From positions 888,501 through 952,500 of the forward strand of contig NC_135563.1 in assembly GCF_964340395.1 (NCBI RefSeq): 64,000 nt of DNA, given 5' to 3'. Shown here one piece after another: positions 1 to 44,710 of this stretch. The notes below the pieces were generated by a model, which was not told the DNA's origin, did not search any database, and saw only the letters and a program-made list of their open reading frames with translations. Source of the stretch: Glandiceps talaboti. Lineage: Eukaryota > Hemichordata > Enteropneusta > Spengelidae. The position numbers and the translations under genes are program-made. The first letter of the stretch is position 1. Each line of letters opens with the position of its first letter.

Positions 1-530
1 GTAATTACCTCCACCAGCATACCGTAACATAACAAGCGACCTATCGGTCAGAATAGCTCCGCTGTTTGTTTTTTTAATTTAATTTTTTATTTTGGTGACA
101 TGTAGAAGTGGTTCAGGTCTTCAGCTCTTCACTATGCAGTTTTGTTTTAGCGATGCAATAAAGTGGTTAGTGGTTTCATATGATGTCTCACTATAAAACA
201 CATTTTACACAGAAGTTGGTAATGTATTGTACTTTTATACCATAGTCACCATTTATGACAAAAATCTACTGTTATGAAAAATTGCACAAAATCTCAGAAA
301 AAAATGACTGGGAAATGCACACAAGAAAAAGAAAAAAAGAGGATTTTGAGGTTGGCTATAAGTAATTCCAGTGTCTTACAGCTGTAACCCTGGAAAATTT
401 TAATGATGAATGAAATAAACTAGGGATCTAAAATAATTTTGAGGCAATTTGAATTTCAATTTTCTAACAAATTTACAAAGTCAACAACATTCAACTTGTA
501 CTAGTTGTGGTAGATATATATAGGGAAGAA

Positions 531-1072
531 ATGTATTAATCGCCATCTTAGTTTCCGTACGGCGACAATCTCAAGTACCCGGAAGAGAGTCATTCTCAGC
601 CATACGTTACAGTGGTAACACTCGTTCATGTTCGGTTACCTTTCACAAAGAAAACACAACGAAATGGTTGAAATGATCTCTTTTTTTATTTCTTTTCATT
701 ACAACAACAAAATCTGCGTGATCAAAAGTGTTGTAAACTAAACCAGAAAGAATTATCGGACTGGCTAAACTTCCCGATGAACTGGAGTAAGGTCCTACTA
801 CTTCCAAGTAAGCCTCGATAGTACTATAGTACGTGAGAAAATCGTCTCAAACTAGCGATACAACTTTCAAAATATAACTTGACATGTCTTCATTTGTTAG
901 AGTTATACAATTCAAGACGGGTTTTCACTCGAAAACAACAATTCTGTGAATAATGACACTCTGAACGCAGCGATTTCTCGGACGATGTTACCACTGTAAT
1001 GTATGGCTGACAACGACTTGCTTCCGGGTTAGTCCCTCGTGCATACGGGTGGATTGTCGGCGATTAATACAT
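531..1072. mobile_element. 542-bp MITE/foldback element with about 90-bp terminal inverted repeats
   Basis: Both ends read ATGTATTAATCGCC inward. The inverted arms continue with CCGGAAG, TCAGCCATAC and TTACAGTGGTAACA (531-622 and 981-1072), with small indels. No ORF. A target duplication cannot be read with confidence, so the superfamily is unknown. Confidence 0.8.
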
Positions 1073-2055
1073 ACATCGTCTGATATTTTAATTCACAGTG
1101 TTTCTTGTGACCGGTGCCTGTCAGCAGACTCTGCCATTTTTTTCATCATTCCATTGTATTTAAACCTTGTACTTGACATTTCGCAATATTTATAATTCTC
1201 AACAAAATACCTCAACATGCCTCACTTCGCTCATACTCAAAGCAGCCCCGCGCGGTATGATCACTGACACTGATGACATGATGAGAGAGAACCTTTTCGG
1301 ATTTACATGTAAAACGGGGAAAGATACGCAAAACATAATGCAAAGTCTGAAGCCAAATTAAAGTTGTAATTATTTTAATTATATTTACTTGCCAAATATT
1401 TGCATTTTGGAAAGGCAAGACACGTTCATGTCGTTTAACTTTACATGTGAACTGTCGGCCATAACTTCAACCGCATGCCTGGCATGCCCTTCCTTACGCA
1501 AGTTGTCTGAATTCTGGTTCACTGTCATTCCAAATTGCACGACAATATAGAATTAACCACAAGTTACATGTTATCTGAAAACATTACACTTTTATAGTGG
1601 GTCTGAAGTGTGATTTTAGTGAGTACCAGGTAGGAATATATATTCAAAAGGTTGTTATATTTAGTCTGTAGACCTGGAAAACAACAATCTATGCAATATT
1701 ACACGCCCCTGTGAGTACCAAGAACGTCCTGTGATACTCAAGATACTTGCTGTGGAAAATCGCTCGGTCAAATGAGGTCACCTACAGCTTCTGGTCGAAT
1801 CAGGATAGAGTATGCAAATGAGGATGTTGCGGACTGGCTGATTATGTAGAAGGGTGCAGAATTGGATTTGAAGTTTACAACCCTGTTTCGAACAAACGCT
1901 TGTCATTTGGGCGCCCAATGCGTAGAATTATGACTATAGCACATATTACATTGCTTGTTTGACGTCAAGTGTCTTTTGAAAAGTGGCAGTTTACTTAAAG
2001 TCTCGTCGACTGATTTCCAATATGGCGTCGGTCATTATGCTCATTAACATATTCA
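1073..2055. other. Unassigned sequence left of the prominin exons
   Basis: AT-rich, no ORF above 68 codons, no exon-like piece fitting the prominin phase. Contains one ATGCAAAT octamer near 1815. Confidence 0.5.
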
Positions 2056-2455
2056 TTTTTTTTTCAAATTACAAAAAAAAAATCATAAAAAATAAAAATG
2101 AGGATGTGCTGACTTGAAATTAACAAATCTGAGTAAGCTACCCCCTGCGCATCAACACGCCAGATATCAAAGCAATCTAATAAGAGGTTTTCAAGGAGTT
2201 GATGAAAATGACATTTTATGAAAAAAATCATAAAAAATTGAAAATGGCACAGATCAACTTGGCATGAACAAATCTGAATAGCCTCCCCCCAGGGAACATG
2301 CACACCAAATATCGAAGAATTCCGACTGTCACTTCCGGAGTAGATAGTAAAAATATAAAAGTTTGACGGACACCTATGATTCACTCTACTCTCTATACCT
2401 CAATACCCACCTATACCTAAAGCTACGCTTTCAGCTTTCGCTGACAGCGGAGCTA

Positions 2456-3526
2456 AAAATACTGCCAATGGCGTTGTAGCAAAACAGTAGTTTTTAAAAA
2501 TTGTTTACCCACATGCTGATCCATGCTAGGTATAGGTGTTCATTTGCTGAATGATTATCCAGTTGCCTATCCAACTTTGTTGTTATCTTTGCAATATACA
2601 TGCAATATCATTTGGCTGCTGCTATGGGCGTGGTCATGATGCTAGACATATTTGCATACACTTCTTGAATGTTTGTTCACTTACAATGTATCTATGAATC
2701 CCTGATGTTATCTTTGCAATATCTGTGATCATTTGGCTTTTGCCATGGGCGTGGTCTTGTTGCTGGGCATATTTGCATACACTTTTTGAATGTTGGTTCA
2801 CTTGTCTACAAATCCCTGTTGTTATCTTTGTGAAATACACCACCGTTTGACTTTTGCTATGGGCGTGGTCATGGTTGCTAGGGATATTGCATACATTTTT
2901 TGAATGTTTACTCACTTGCCTCAGATGATGTTATTTTAATCAAACTACACTGCCATTTGGTTGTTCCTAAGGGTGTGGTCATGGTTGCTAGGGCCAATTG
3001 TATCAAAATTATTTGATGAAAATCTGCAGAATAACACTTCCAGAAACACCTTACCAAGTTTCAGTCTCATTGACCAAGTACTTTTTGAGATACAAGTTTT
3101 TTACCAAAATTCACATTTTTACACCTAATTTGCATATCATTGATGAGATCATAATATGCTTAATATTTCTTCACCTATACACCTCCAGATGCATCCCCAT
3201 TAAATTTCACCCCAATCTGCTCAGTAGTTTTGGAATTATTGATTTTTGACCTAATTTGACACATTTTAATCCTAATTTGCATATTACTGATGAGACCATG
3301 AACAATTCTTAGTAAAAACACCCTGAAGAATGTTTCACCCAAATTTCAGCCCAATCTGCCCAGTACTTTTTGAGTTTAAGTTTTTTGACCAAAAATCACG
3401 GTTTTTTTTACCCAAATCACACACTGTTAATCATTTTGATTTGAACAATTTCCCAACTAGACACCCAAGGTCATGGACCCACCAAATATCATAGCAATCG
3501 GTTCAGCAGTTTTTGACTTTAAGTTG

Positions 3527-3571
<45 letters not shown>
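2456..3571 (+). mobile_element. Family A repeat (HINE-like), copy 1, 3' end lost
   Basis: Starts AAAATACTGCCAATGGCGTT directly at the 3' end of a family D element, has GCTATGGGCGTGGTC-type blocks and the CAATCTGCCCAGTA blocks, and stops in (CA)n next to the minisatellite. Confidence 0.75.
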
Positions 3572-3573
<2 letters not shown>

Positions 3574-3577
3574 CCAC

Positions 3578-4572
3578 ATACAAAGACTGCATCACTGCTT
3601 CTAACTCAACACAGACTGCATCACTGCTTGTAACTCAACACAGACTGCATCACGGCTTCTAACTCAACACAGACTGCATCACGGCTTCTAACTCAACACA
3701 CAGACTGCATCACTGCTTCTAACTCAACACATAGACTGCATCACTGCTTCTAACTCAACACATAGACTGCACCACTGCTTCTAACTCAACACAGACTGCA
3801 TCACTGCTTGTAATTCAACACAGACTGCATCACTGCTTGTAACTCTACACACAGACTACATCACTGCTTGAAACTCAACACATAGACTGCACCACTGCTT
3901 GTAACTCAACACATAGACTGCACCACTGCTTCTAACTCAACACAGACTGCATCACTGCTTGTAACTCAACACATATATTGCATCACTGCTTCTAACTCAA
4001 CACATAGACTGCATCACTACTTGTAACTCAACACACAGACTGCATCACTGCTTCTAACTCTGCATCACTGCTTCTAACCCAACACAACACATAGACTACA
4101 TCACTGCTTCTAACTCAACACATAGACTGTATCACTATTTGTAACTCCACACAGACTGCATCACTGCTTCTAACTCAACCCATACACTTCATTCCTGCTT
4201 CCAATGCAACCCATAGACTGCATCACTGCTTCTAACTCAACACATAGACTACATCACTGCTTCTAACTCAACACACAGACTGCACCACTACTTGTAACTC
4301 AACACAGACTGCATCACTGCTTCTAACTTAACACATAGACTGCACCACTACTTGTAACTCCACACACAGACTGCATCACTGCTTCTAACTCAACCCATAC
4401 ACTTCATTCCTGCTTCAAGTGCAACCCATAGACTGCATCACTGCTTCTAACTCAACACACAGACTGCATCACTGCTTCTAACTCAACACAGACTGCATCA
4501 CTGCTTGTAACTCAACACAACACATAGACTACATCACTGCTTCTAACTCAACACACAGACTGCATCACTACA
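3578..4572. repeat. Minisatellite, about 29-32-bp unit (ACTGCATCACTGCTTCTAAC), in prominin intron 4
   Basis: About 32 imperfect copies with variable spacer (CACAG, CACATAG, CACACAG). It ends within 20 bp of the donor of prominin exon 4. No coding role seen. Confidence 0.95.
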
Positions 4573-4588
4573 CACATCTTATACTTAC

Positions 4589-33282
<28,694 letters not shown>

Positions 33283-34449
33283 GATTGGAAAGTTCAGGAA
33301 GTGTGAGTGGGACGTATGGAAGCAATAATTTGTAGATTAGTAGCTCAGATAACGTAGAGCTAGCTGTTCTACTAGTCTCAGCATACGGATATCAAAATGA
33401 TACAATGGTCGGGTTGAATTTAGTACATCAAATATTTCCGTGTCCACTTCCGGGTTCTTCACACGCTATCGCGATATCGGTCGTTGACAATGTCTGCCAA
33501 GCTATATTTGTATACTGTAGACGTCACGTACTTTGTTCTTGGCCCTGACTCACTCCATTTTCAGAAACAGTCGACAAATTTAAGAAGCCACCTACAAAGA
33601 AAGCAAAACAATATTTGACGATGACAAGACAATATCGTAAATTTCAACTAATCGCCATCGATTCAAACACACGGCGTTCTTGTGATTTCATACATGACGC
33701 CAAGACCCACGGCCAAGACCATTCTTTACACAGGCTGTTCTAAATAATTCGGTATACCGTTAACTCGTCATTTGGAAATATCTACAAAAACGGTGTCGAT
33801 TCCTCCTCAAATACAAAAAGTACAGTCCTACTTCTTTTAATTGACACTTGAATACGATATTAATTATTACTAGCAACATCGCGCAGAGGATGAACGGAGT
33901 CTGTGGTTGGTGTACGATGTTGTCAACATCATCGGCTATTCATTCAAGTTTCTCAGAAGGAAATGTTTTACAGTTGCAGTTATTTTTTGAAATGAAAAGA
34001 TTATATGATATGATTTCTTTTTATGTATATATATAATATGACCCATTCAAAGAAATAACGACATTTCTGGAAGCAAAGAAGGGCCATTAAATTATAACGA
34101 TACACTTACCTCTTTTCCTATGGGTGAACTAATCGGTATTCGTTAATGCGCATGATTTTCTGCGCAGTACCAGATATGATGATGTTATAGACGCAGCAAT
34201 GTATTAAAGGCGAGCGGCGGGATGAACCATTTGAAGGAAATGACGTGGACGAGAAAATACCTCAACTGTTTGTTTGTGGTGTTTTGTATTTAATACCATG
34301 ATTACTTGCAATATTTCTTTTCTTTTTTCTTCTTCTGTTGCTAGCAAGCGCATTGTGATAGTTATATGGAATGCGCTATATAAGAAAATTAGATTAGATT
34401 AGCAAGGAAATAAATGGTTCGTTGTTATCGCAACCACAGGAGCTGGCGC
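33283..34449. other. Prominin 5' flank
   Basis: Unique sequence with a few CpG-containing stretches. No TATA box at a convincing distance from ATG 33282. A strong donor (GAG-GTAAGTGT, minus strand, exon end 34110) could mark a non-coding first exon, but no good acceptor is visible before the start codon. Confidence 0.3.
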
Positions 34450-34633
34450 TCTTGTAGTAAAAAACTTTTGGTTTAAAAAACTTAAACTCAAAAACTACTG
34501 GGCAGATTGGTCTGAAATCTCGTGGGATCGATCGTTCTTAGTGGTATGTAGTATATCATTGTCCATGACATTGATCCCATGGGTAATATGCAAATTAGGT
34601 CTAAAATGTGTCGTTTTAGTCAAATATGTTTAA

Positions 34634-36256
34634 GGAGCGTTCAGTTATAACAAAATGACGACCACCCCCCCACCCCCCACCCCCCACTCCACCCCTCGGA
34701 AGATGATAAAATTTCATGAACCCTCCCCGGTCATTGCTGGAGGAAATTTTGATCACTTTGTCAATATTTTGTTTAGTGCTATGTTTACAGTTATGTTGAA
34801 ATGACCAGCATTTGGCCTGTCACATTCTGTATATATAAACCAGTCTAAGTCTTAAACTCAGTTGCCACTACATATAATATACACACTTTGTGTTTACACA
34901 ATAACATCAGCGAAAGAGAGTTTCTTTTTTTCCCAAGACCCTGCTCTTCTTCTAGATCTTGTATATGCAATACAGTGTACTGTGTCTCAGAAGGTTCAAA
35001 ACGTTCTTTATCACTTGTGCTGCTACCAGTTTCATTGATTAGAGTGTCATTTTCCTCAGAGTAAATCTCTGGCTCTGATATCTCACTGTCGTTGTTTTGT
35101 ACAGTTTCCAAACGATTTAAAATCTTTCTATCTGTTTCCCTGCTCTTCTTTTCCTTTCTCAGTACATCACATGTAATTGCTTTAATTTTGTCTCCTTTGT
35201 TCCCTCTGGTTGTCAGATTTTGATGAAGTAAGTACTTGTCCAGTTCGTGTACAGTTTATTTCTTCATACTATTTTTTCTTGTTTTTCCTTCTGTTGGTAT
35301 TTTCTTTTACTTTCTCTGATCATGCGTGTTTGTTTCAACAGTGTTAGATGTTGTAAACAACTTATGACGTGCTCTTCTTTCACAGCATTTTTCACTGACA
35401 CATCCTTGATACTGTCATGGTCATCAAGTGATAGTTGGTTTAGCCTGAAGAGTCTTGATAAATTTACTTTGGGCTGTCAATCACCTGGCTGTCTAGGTTG
35501 ACCATCATCATTCATATTTGAAGTATCATATACATCTTTGAAATGATAAGGTCTATTTGGATCTGGAACAGGTTGCGGTATTCTGTCAATTATTGGTCCA
35601 GTGAAGGGACGGAAGATGCAGAATTCACATTTGCTCCCTTTTCAAGGCATCCCTCCTTCACATATTTCACATAGATTTCACCAACACGGAAATGGATTTC
35701 TATAAAAAGGAACACTTTCTTGATATAAGCTGACCCTGGGACAGCAGCCTTGGCTTGTGCATTGCACTGGGTAGCTTGGAATATTCATGGATGTAGCCGA
35801 GTTATTAAAGAAAAACATGTTTTCCACTCTCTCAGAAACATGTGGTTTTATGTATTCATTCAGGGCAGGTGCTCCATCAATTCGCCTTTGAACTTCATGT
35901 TCTACTTCCCATGCATTTTTCTCCATCCTTTCTTTCTCATATCTTTCATACTGTCATATTTTGTATGTCTTCTTCACTCATACCTTCATATTTCTTGAAC
36001 TATTCCCAGTGGATGGTGCTGCCGCACGTGCATGTGGAAAATCTATTTTCCGGAATTTTCTTGTACATTGAAATAGTTTGGCTTTTTTGACTGAGTGAAC
36101 ATTTTTGAAAATTAAGTGACCACCACCCACCCCTCCTCTGTGCTGTGTGAAAAAAAACATAACCCCCCCCCCCCGCCACTTGCAGTTTTCCAAAATAAGA
36201 TGACCCCCCCTCCCGGATTTTGCCGGGCCCTCAGGCCATAATAAATGAGCACTCCC
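34634..36256 (-). mobile_element. 1.6-kb DNA transposon with TTAA target duplication and decayed ORF
   Basis: Flanked by TTAA (34630-34633, 36257-36260) inside an inverted family A copy. The ends GGAGCGTTCAGTTATAACA and the inverse of TAAATGAGCACTCCC form imperfect terminal inverted repeats (GGAGCGTTCAGTTAT versus GGGAGTGCTCATTTAT). TTAA duplications belong to piggyBac and Kolobok elements; these ends resemble neither well enough for me to decide. C-rich tracts lie inside both ends. Confidence 0.75.
34850..36010 (-). pseudogene. Decayed ORF of unknown function inside the TTAA transposon
   Basis: On the minus strand, coding-like pieces in shifting frames: RMEKNAWEVEHEVQRRIDGA and PALNEYIKPHVSERVENMFF near 35930-35800, then CEFCIFRPFTGPIIDRIPQP and VPDPNRPYHFKDVYDTSNMN at about 35620-35510, then LSRLFRLNQLSLDDHDSIKD and VKEEHVISCLQHLTLLKQTR near 35460-35330, and an acidic end with METVQNNDSEISEPEIYSEE at 35111-34845. 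Frameshifts and stops separate them. I do not recognise the family; no DDE or THAP motif is visible. It could be a transposase relative or a captured host gene. Confidence 0.5.
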
Positions 36257-37691
36257 TTAATTCCAAAACAGATTGGGCTGAAATTTAATGAGGATGCATT
36301 TGAGGATGTGTAGATGACAAACTATTAAGAATGTAATGATAATGTGCAAATTAGGTGTAAACATGTGTTAAGTCAGGTACTTAGTCGATGGGGCTGAAAT
36401 TTGGTAACTAAAGATGATTCTAGACATGTTTTAGACAGTATTTAATTTGATGATTTCAAGTTGAGTTGCCAGGTTCGCTGCAGGACAATTGATTCTCTAT
36501 TTTAATGTGTGATGCTATTTAATGAGTGATTTGTTTTAATCCACTGGCTGTCTTCTGAAATTTTTATCCTTCCTATTTCAAGTATTTGAAAGAACTTTTA
36601 ACCGGCAAGTCATTGGCCCACTCGGGCGTTCGGCCCTCGATATCAGTATGCGATTTACATGTAGTAGTGTTGCGCCGGATCATAAAACGGAGGAAAAAAG
36701 GCGCGAGCGACTGTCGACAGTCTAGACTCCCTTGGAAAATGTAGTCATTGACAATAAATTATTCGTCTAATTTATTTGGGCGTGGCATTTATCTATTTTA
36801 GCTTTGGTGTATTTTGCGCCCTCTGCAGATAGATGTAGGAGAGGGATATCTCTACATATCTTTACAGCCGAATCTGATATTGGATACTCTATGACAGCCA
36901 TGAAATGTAACAAACTCAGACAGTGAAGTTTTTGTTATAAACGTATTGCCGTCACTGCTTACATCGATCACTTTATGTGGCCACTGGTTGAGTCCATGTA
37001 AAGCAGCCATGCCAGTGTTCCACTTCAACTTGTGAAAAGCTGTCCTTACGCAATTATTTCAGTGGGTCAGTAATTTTGTCGAACAGTAGCAGGAGGGGAG
37101 CAAATAAGGAAGAATTATTTTGGTCAAAAGAATTTTCGCAGCCCCCCTTCGCGCTCTAACAGATTTTCACCCCCGAAATGAACCCAGTAATTTCCGTAGC
37201 CCCCCCCCCCGCACATATTTTAATATGTAATTGTACATTTAAACCACCCCCCCCCCCCACTTCAGATATATACAGTGTGGTACACTACACGACACACTGT
37301 AAACTAACCGTGGAAATCAACTTCAGCGTCCATCCATAACATGCGGAGAGATTTCTTTACAAATAGATGTGGGCTTTGTAAAAAAGGTCTCTCATTGGGC
37401 TGTAACCTGTACTTGGAAAAACTTAGCCAGCAGAGTTTTCTTTTTGGGCAGAAAGGGCATCCCCCATGATAGCTGGTGGGGAGGGTGAGGGAAGGGGTGT
37501 CCCCCTCCCACGGTAGGCAATCTTTTTAAAATAAGGACATGTAGGAGGCCATTAAATGGCATGAAATTTCAAACCATAGATATTATCGGCAGCAATAGAG
37601 TACTTGAAAATTGTCTTCAATACCCAAATTGTATTCTCAATACATATTATACAACTGTATGGATATATTACCTACACTTTAAGTTATACTA

Positions 37692-37826
37692 TTCCAGGAT
37701 GATAACATTCTATTCTAGGATGATAATATTCTATTCTAGGATGATAATATTCTATTCTAGGATGATAACATTCTATTCTAGGATGATAACATTCTATTCT
37801 AGGATGATAATATTCTATTCTAGGAT
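37692..37826. repeat. 21-bp tandem repeat, six to seven copies
   Basis: Unit GGATGATAACATTCTATTCT plus A, alternating AACATT and AATATT. Confidence 0.9.
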
Positions 37827-37876
37827 GACCATAATACAAAATAATAACGTTATTAGGTATTTACGATAATAAAAAA

Positions 37877-37930
37877 ATACCGTCGCCGGTGATTGGGCCA
37901 GAGAATACTAGTAATCACCGGCGACGGTAT
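37877..37930. repeat. Perfect 18-bp-arm hairpin
   Basis: ATACCGTCGCCGGTGATT and its exact inverse with an 18-bp loop, GC-rich in AT-rich surroundings; about 720 bp upstream of the SAXO1-like start. Confidence 0.9.
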
Positions 37931-38006
37931 CTTTTGAATATCGTCGAATATTGAACATCCCACTGCTGCCACTGCTGCTGGTTGTAGAAATAAACAATAC
38001 CTTTAA

Positions 38007-38094
38007 AACGTTCAATACGGTGGCAGCGGGGAGATTTAATTAGTCCTTTAAACGTTCAATACGGTGGCAGCGGGGAGATTTAATTAGTCCTTTA
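38007..38094. repeat. 44-bp direct duplication
   Basis: Two identical copies of AACGTTCAATACGGTGGCAG plus CGGGGAGATTTAATTAGTCCTTTA, about 600 bp upstream of the SAXO1-like start. Confidence 0.9.
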
Positions 38095-38653
38095 AAACAC
38101 TGAATCTGAATCCAATGAAACTGACACATGTACACAAATACATTCGCATGGCTGGTACCTCATATCACTGAATATAGGCTTTAGAAGTTATTGCATGCGG
38201 CGAAACCGCAATAATGATTATTAATTTACTCCGAGTACGTAAACGACCGCTCCTATAGTTTGATTTAGTTTCAAATCATGAAAAAATATTTCGGAGCCCC
38301 TTTCAGACATGCCTTAGTTAACGATATTATCGACTTATTAGTTGAGACAACGACTTATTAGTTGACGGTATTGACTTATCACTTGAAGAGTTCGACTTTG
38401 ACGAGAATTAAGCGCCATACAGTATGCAGTAGTCGAGATCTCGCGTTAGATGAGTCCGGTTGCATGTTCGAGGCGAAAGCGTTCGCGTTCCATCTACACT
38501 TTTTGGAGACGCATAGAACGTTGATTCCATAAAAGCGATAAACACATCCGACTAGCCGATGGTGCACACGATGATAGAAACAGCCACGAAAAACTATCAG
38601 AAAAGCTCCTAAGTCTTAATTCATTTGACCGTTTTCGTTACTACTAAGAAGAA

Positions 38654-42728
<4,075 letters not shown>

Positions 42729-42763
42729 AACAGCTTTGGGGATGTAGTAATGAGCTTTAAGAT

Positions 42764-42769
42764 AATAAA
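42764..42769 (+). promoter_or_regulatory. Polyadenylation signal of the SAXO1-like gene
   Basis: AATAAA 36 bp downstream of the stop codon, which predicts a very short 3' UTR ending before the 27-bp satellite at 43022. Confidence 0.6.
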
Positions 42770-43021
42770 TGTTTTAACTTTAATTTATGATGCATTTCAA
42801 ACGGGGACCTTTTAAAATCGTCTCGGATCACAGATTGCCATCGATGATAAACGGAGCTGTTTCTGTATTTGGATAATTCACCAATAAACATCATTGACTT
42901 TGAAATATGGTTTGATTTTATGACGGATACAATTGTCATTGTCAACAAGGAAATACAGAAAACTTCAATCCCACAATATTGAGCACCAAGTAATGTATTG
43001 ATAATACAAGTTGAATTTGAC

Positions 43022-44632
43022 ATGCTAGGTCATTTCATACCTTAGTGACTTACAGGTCATTTCATACTTTGGTGATTTACAGGTCATTTCATACATTAGT
43101 GACTTAGTCATTTCATACCTTAGTGACTTACAGGTCATTTCATACCATAGTGACTTACAGGTCATTTCATACCTTAGTGACTTACAGGTCATTTCATACC
43201 TTGGTGACTTACAGGTCATTTCATACCTTGGTGACTTACAGGTCATTTCATACCTTGGTGACTTACAGGTCATTTCATACCTTGGTGACTTACAGGTCAT
43301 TTCATACCTTGGTGACTTACAGGTCATTTCATACCTTGGTGACTTACAGGTCATTTCATACCTTAGTGACTTACAGGTCATTTCATACCTTAGTGACTTA
43401 CAGGTCATTTCATACCTTAGTGACTTACAGGTCATTTCATACCTTGGTGACTTACAGGTCATTTCATACCTTGGTGACTTACAGGTCATTTCATACCTTA
43501 GTGACTTACAGGTCATTTCATACCTTAGTGACTTACAGGTCATTTCATACCTTAGTGACTTACAGGTCATTTCATACCTTAGTGACTTACAGGTCATTTC
43601 ATACCTTAGTGACTTACAGGTCATTTCATACCTTGGTGACTTACAGGTCATTTCAGACCTTAGTGACTTACAGGTCATTTCATACCTTGGTGACTTACAG
43701 GTCATTTCATACCTTGGTGACTTACAGGTCATTTCATACCTTGGTGACTTACAGGTCATTTCATACCTTGGTGACTTACAGGTCGTTTCATACCTTAGTG
43801 ACTTACAGGTCATTTCATACCTAAGTGACTTACAGGTCATTTCATACCTTAGTGACTTACAGGTCATTTCATACCTTAGTGACTTACAGGTCATTTCATA
43901 CCTTAGTGACTTACAGGTCAATTCATACCTTGGTGACTTACAGGTCATTTCATACCTTGGTGATTTACAGGTCATTTCATACCTTAGTGACTTACAGGTC
44001 ATTTCATACCTTAGTGACTTACAGGTCATTTCATACCTAAGTGACTTACAGGTCATTTCATACCTTGGTGACTTACAGGTCATTTCATACCTTAGTGACT
44101 TACAGGTCATTTCATACCTTAGTGACTTACAGGTCATTTCATACCTTAGTGACTTACAGGTCATTTCATACCTTGGTACCTTACAGGTCATTTCATACCT
44201 TGGTGACTTACAGGTCATTTCATACCTTAGTGACTTACAGGTCATTTCATACCTTGGTGACTTACAGGTCATTTCATACCTTAGTGACTTACAGGTCATT
44301 TCATACTTTGGTGACTTACAGGTCATTTCATACCTTGGTGACTTACAGGTCATTTCATACCTTAGTGACTTACAGGTCATTTCATACCTTGGTGACTTAC
44401 AGGTCATTTCATACCTTGGTGACTTACAGGTCATTTCATACCTTAGTGACTTACAGGTCATTTCATACTTTGGTGACTTACAGGTCATTTCATACCATAG
44501 TGACTTACAGGTCATTTCATACCTTAGTGACTTACAGGTCATTTCATACCTTAGTGACTTACAGGTCATTTCATACCTTAGTGACTTACAGTATTTCATA
44601 CTTTGGTGACTTACAGGTCATTTCATACACTA
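43022..44632. repeat. 27-bp satellite, about 59 copies, 3' of the SAXO1-like gene
   Basis: Unit GTCATTTCATACCTTAGTGA plus CTTACAG, very uniform (main variant TTAG/TTGG). Because 27 is a multiple of three it is open for more than 500 codons on the minus strand and several hundred on the plus strand as 9-residue repeats. These are not genes: no start context, no splice fit, pure repeats. Confidence 0.97.
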
Positions 44633-44710
44633 TAGTGACATATCTAGTGACACAAACATTATTTCAGAAGTACTATAAATTACTGGTAACATCATTTATT
44701 GTAATTCTAC

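Larger units (their letters stand above)
27..2459 (+). mobile_element. Family D repeat, copy 1, with insertions
   Basis: 5' part (27-300) matches 4748-5000 (GACCTATCGGTCAGAATAGC, CTCCGCTG; TTCAGCTCTTC; GCAATAAAGTGGTTAGTGGT). The 3' part (about 2060-2459) has a tandem pair of about 140-bp units and ends with a hairpin TCAGC-TTTC-GCTGA and ACAGCGGAGCTAAAAAT, whose AGCGGAGCTA inverts the 5' TAGCTCCGCT. The middle is unrelated, including the MITE at 531-1072. Confidence 0.5.
34450..36465 (-). mobile_element. Family A repeat, copy 9, inverted and split by a TTAA transposon
   Basis: 34450-34633 and 36257-36465 together read as an inverted family A centre (ACTACTGGGCAGATTGGTCT; CAGATTGGGCTGAAATTTAA). 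Joining the flanks restores the family sequence across one TTAA. Confidence 0.75.
36466..38653. other. Region between prominin/TTAA element and SAXO1-like start
   Basis: Mixed unique sequence with C-rich tracts (37201, 37242), a solo GCGACTGTCGACAGTCTA end of the Mutator-like family at 36707-36724, a 21-bp repeat, a perfect hairpin and a 44-bp duplication. The SAXO1-like promoter should lie in the last few hundred bases; no TATA box or clear RFX X-box is seen. Confidence 0.4.

Noticed and set aside
1-26. Possible prominin exon 5 donor at the window edge (GGTGGAG-GTAATT, minus)
   Set aside because: Too short to test, and the encoded residues do not resemble the next prominin segment; the neighbouring sequence is the start of a family D element.
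34110-34200. Non-coding first exon of prominin ending at GAG-GTAAGTGT
   Set aside because: The donor is strong but no convincing acceptor lies between 33283 and 34100, so I do not call it.
43022-44632. CRISPR-like array
   Set aside because: No distinct spacers between repeats; simple tandem satellite in an animal genome.
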